Below, in pieces: positions 62,056-64,000 of a stretch of 64,000 bases of DNA. Source of the stretch: SHVO01 sp041906145 (lineage in GTDB: Bacteria; Pseudomonadota; Alphaproteobacteria; Rhodospirillales; Rhodospirillaceae); contig JAYRJU010000002.1 of assembly GCA_041906145.1 (NCBI GenBank), positions 434,001 through 498,000 on the forward strand, given 5' to 3'. Numbering within the stretch: position 1 is the stretch's first letter; each line of letters opens with the position of its first letter. Under the pieces are notes generated by a model. It was given only the letters and a program-made list of their open reading frames with translations. It did not search any database and was not told the origin of the DNA. The translations under genes were made by a program, and so were the position numbers.

Positions 62056-62232
62056 CTACCGCGCGGCGAAAATCTCGCCGAGCGACAAATCGCGTTCGCA
62101 ATCCAAGAAGCGGGCGATCGTTTCGGTCTCGCGCACCAAATTGTCGTCATAGTCGAAGATCAACACCTCGACGGAGGTGGGCAGCGAATCTTGCGTGCGG
62201 CTTGGGTATTCCGTGGCTCGAAGTGCTCTCAT
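62056..62232 (-). CDS. 58-residue hypothetical protein
   Basis: This is a short gene beginning at ATG 62232 behind an ideal ribosome site, AAGGAGGAG, 4-5 nt upstream; the open frame to 62439 lacks such a site. The product has the segments VEVLIFDYDDNLVRETETI and RFLDCERDLSLGEIFAAR and is acidic. No family is recognised. The strong ribosome site argues that it is translated. Confidence 0.68.
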   Translation of the reverse strand: MRALRATEYPSRTQDSLPTSVEVLIFDYDDNLVRETETIARFLDCERDLSLGEIFAAR

Positions 62233-62571
62233 GGCGCTCCTCCTTGATGGCGAGGATGTTGCCTGCGCACACCCGCAACCGCTAGGCGCACCAACGGATA
62301 GTCCTGTTGTGCAATGGTATAAACGTGAAAATACCTGCTGGGCGTGGCCTTGCATGATTTGCGGGTGTGGATGAACCTTTCGGCCCACTCCCGGCTGTTC
62401 AGATTCCCGACACCTCGCGGCGCGATTGCGCCTCCTCAATTCTGAGCTTTTTTACAGCGACGCGTGTTCAAGCCCCTTAAATGCGCGACTTTGAGTGGTG
62501 GCACGCTTCTTGCTGTCTAGAACGCGCATTTAACCCGCGTTCATTTCGGCGCGGGGTTTCGGAGAAGAACT
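62233..62571. other. 339-bp intergenic region with a sigma-54 promoter
   Basis: The region lies between the divergent 58-residue gene and the VPEP-CTERM gene. Apart from the sigma-54 promoter at 62499-62514 and the ribosome sites of both genes I see no gene. It likely includes an activator-binding site upstream of the promoter, which I could not delimit. Confidence 0.6.
62499..62514 (+). promoter_or_regulatory. Sigma-54 promoter (-24/-12)
   Basis: TGGCACGCTTCTTGCT matches the consensus TGGCAC-N5-TTGCW exactly, with the invariant GG and GC in correct register. The start ATG lies 58 nt downstream of the element, leaving a leader of roughly 45-50 nt. Confidence 0.9.
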
Positions 62572-63171
62572 ATGTTGCGTCAGCTTTTTCAATTGAAGCG
62601 TTTACTCACCTTGGCCGCGGCGCTGGCGGCCGTCGTGACGGTCTCGCTGCCCGCTTCGGCCGCGGTCATTCAACAGACCTCCTTCGGCATTTCCGGCGCT
62701 TTCAACATTCCCTCGGGTTCGCACCTCGGCAATACGGACTCGATTTCCATCGCCAACGGCGGCGCCATCATCGTCACGGCGGCGGATACGTTTGATCTGG
62801 CCGGCATCGTCAATTGGGGACAGATGGGCACGCTGAAGAACATTCCCAGCCTGACCGCCTTCACGCCGATCATGGGTTACCTGACTTTATCCAGCGGTGT
62901 GTCCCTTGATCTCAACGAGCTGAACATCGTCAGCCGCACCGGTCCGACGCCGGGTTTCCTCAACCTCTTTGGGCGCGGCATCCTGCATGCCCCGGGCTTC
63001 GACGCCACGGAAGCGCTGTTCAGCTGGAGCGGCACCACCACCGACAACATGAGCTTCACTTTCTCGGTGCACACCTCGGCGGTGCCGGAGCCGCTGCCGG
63101 TGGCCCTGATGGGCCTTGGCTTGTTCGCCGTTGTCTGGATGCGCCGTCGTCAGCTCACCCAGAGCCTCTAA
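62572..63171 (+). CDS. VPEP/PEP-CTERM sorted exported protein
   Basis: This 199-aa protein has a signal peptide (residues 1-30), a Gly/Ser/Thr-rich beta-type mature region, and a C-terminal sorting signal: VPEP at 171-174, a hydrophobic helix and RRR at 191-193. Proteins of this type are cut and anchored by exosortase and linked to exopolysaccharide. GGAGAAG precedes the ATG. It is under a consensus sigma-54 promoter and followed by a terminator. No exosortase gene is in the window. The mature domain is not recognised. Confidence 0.9.
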   Translation: MLRQLFQLKRLLTLAAALAAVVTVSLPASAAVIQQTSFGISGAFNIPSGSHLGNTDSISIANGGAIIVTAADTFDLAGIVNWGQMGTLKNIPSLTAFTPIMGYLTLSSGVSLDLNELNIVSRTGPTPGFLNLFGRGILHAPGFDATEALFSWSGTTTDNMSFTFSVHTSAVPEPLPVALMGLGLFAVVWMRRRQLTQSL

Positions 63172-63194
63172 GTTAAAACGGTTTTATGTAGGAA

Positions 63195-63224
63195 ATCCGC
63201 CGCAGTCGATCGCGGCGGATTTTT
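63195..63224 (+). terminator. Rho-independent terminator of the VPEP-CTERM gene
   Basis: The 9-bp stem ATCCGCCGC / GCGGCGGAT with an 8-nt loop is followed by TTTTT. It lies 23 nt after the stop codon and ends at the stop of the convergent hydrolase. Confidence 0.88.
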
Positions 63225-64000
63225 CATGTCCGGATGGTCTGCACGATCTCGCCCATCAGATCGTGCAAATTCTCGCGGTGACCGGTGCGTCCCGCCGGCG
63301 CGCTGTCGTCCGATGTCATCGCCACCGTCAGACCGAGCGCGGGCGCGATGTACAGCATCTGGCCGCCGAAGCCCCAGGCGTACGGCACCGTCTGCCCGCC
63401 GATCTCACGCACGAACCAGCCGTAGCCATATCCATCTCCGGTGAAGCGCGAATTCGTGCGCGGCGCCCAGGAGTTTTCGATCCATGCCGGCGAAATGAGC
63501 TGTTGTCCGTTCCTCGCCCTGCCGCGGTTGCGGAACAGCTCGCCGAACGCCAGCAATGACCTGGCGCTCATCGCCATCTGATTGCCGCCCATGTAGATCC
63601 CTTGCGGATCGCGCTGCCAGTCGCCAATGACAAAACCCTCCTGAGGCCCCAGCCAGGCGCGCGCGAGCTCCAAAGTCGAGCGTTTGCCGACCCGCGTCAG
63701 GATCGCCGACAGCAGATGGGACGATCCGGTGGAATACAGCATCGCGCCGCCGGGCTCGTCGTCGAAGGGTTGTGCCAGCGCGGTCCGCACCCAGTTGCTG
63801 CTTTGCACCCAGCGCCCGTAATTGGCGCCCGATGTGCGCGCGAGTCCGGCCTGCATGGAGAGAAGATTGCCGACTGTTATGTTGGAGAGCCGCGCATCCG
63901 GTTGAGCCGGCAAATCGGTTTCCAAAAGCGGCGCGATCGGCTGATCCACGCCGGACAGCAGGCCTTTGTCGATCGCGATGCCGACCAATGCAGCGACGAT
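63224..64000 (-). CDS. Class C beta-lactamase-like serine hydrolase, 5' end outside window
   Basis: The frame stays open to the window edge, so the N-terminal part, including the SxxK nucleophile motif, is missing. Visible are VGIAIDKGLLSGVDQPIAPLL, TVGNLLSMQAGLA, the tyrosine motif YSTGSSHLLSAILTRV (YxN-like, here YST), and YGWFVREIGG then AWGFGGQMLYIAPALGLTVAMTS. This is the penicillin-binding-protein/AmpC-like hydrolase superfamily (for example esterases and D-aminopeptidases). The substrate cannot be told. Confidence 0.85.
   Translation of the reverse strand: MVAALVGIAIDKGLLSGVDQPIAPLLETDLPAQPDARLSNITVGNLLSMQAGLARTSGANYGRWVQSSNWVRTALAQPFDDEPGGAMLYSTGSSHLLSAILTRVGKRSTLELARAWLGPQEGFVIGDWQRDPQGIYMGGNQMAMSARSLLAFGELFRNRGRARNGQQLISPAWIENSWAPRTNSRFTGDGYGYGWFVREIGGQTVPYAWGFGGQMLYIAPALGLTVAMTSDDSAPAGRTGHRENLHDLMGEIVQTIRT

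Overview
The window is 64 kb of a GC-rich (roughly 60 %) chromosome from an alphaproteobacterium. The evidence is the Mg-type HemB, a Rrf2-SufBCDS-SufU-SufT-SufA operon, the Zur/ZnuABC/ZnuD zinc regulon, orphan PleD-like and KdpDE-like regulators, an M61 peptidase, SapC, HIG1 and VPEP-sorted proteins, and many four-base ATGA/GTGA gene overlaps. A Rhizomicrobium/Micropepsaceae-like or related order would fit, but this is only an impression. I see no IS element, integrase, prophage module or CRISPR array. The region is mostly core genome with a few unusual neighbourhoods.

Layout. 0-1.5 kb: C-terminal part of an unrecognised protein. 1.6-5.2 kb (minus): SDR dehydrogenase, cysD and a fused cysNC (sulfate activation). 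5.2-7.9 kb (plus): aldo/keto reductase, hemD, hemB. 8.0-15.3 kb: hybrid histidine kinase, convergent PleD-like diguanylate cyclase, single-domain response regulator, hrpB. 15.3-16.1 kb: rlmJ. 16.5-19.2 kb: a GH17-GT2 beta-glucan synthase with a textbook terminator. 19.2-23.9 kb (minus): cysteine synthase, GNAT, oligopeptide-binding protein, phytoene-dehydrogenase-like flavoprotein. 24.1-26.3 kb: alpha/beta hydrolase and class V aminotransferase. 26.3-27.3 kb: a 1 kb region that holds only a 24-residue Lys/Ala-rich microprotein and about 740 bp of odd composition.

27.3-32.8 kb (minus) is a compact four-gene unit: periplasmic cupredoxin-like protein, membrane GGDEF(degenerate)-EAL protein, outer-membrane beta-barrel, AI-2E-type permease. 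32.9-37.2 kb (minus): sapC, then lipoprotein/cNMP-binding protein/yaaA/AlkA-like glycosylase as one tight unit, then a second protein with the same C-terminal surface-antigen-like module as the lipoprotein. 37.4-40.8 kb: OmpR-type two-component pair, small membrane protein, ECF sigma factor. 40.9-43.2 kb: M61 peptidase and a small exported protein. 43.4-46.1 kb (minus): kdpE and a KdpD-like kinase that lacks the N-terminal KdpD domain, with no kdpFABC.

46.1-51.6 kb is a complete zinc uptake locus: zur-znuC-znuB diverge from znuA-small exported protein-znuD around a near-perfect Zur box. 52.4-58.9 kb is a complete SUF Fe-S assembly operon. 58.9-64 kb: response regulator, HIG1 protein, an unknown conserved protein, N-formylglutamate amidohydrolase, tRNA-Val(GAC), a 58-residue microprotein, a VPEP-CTERM protein behind a sigma-54 promoter, and the C-terminal part of a class C beta-lactamase-like hydrolase.
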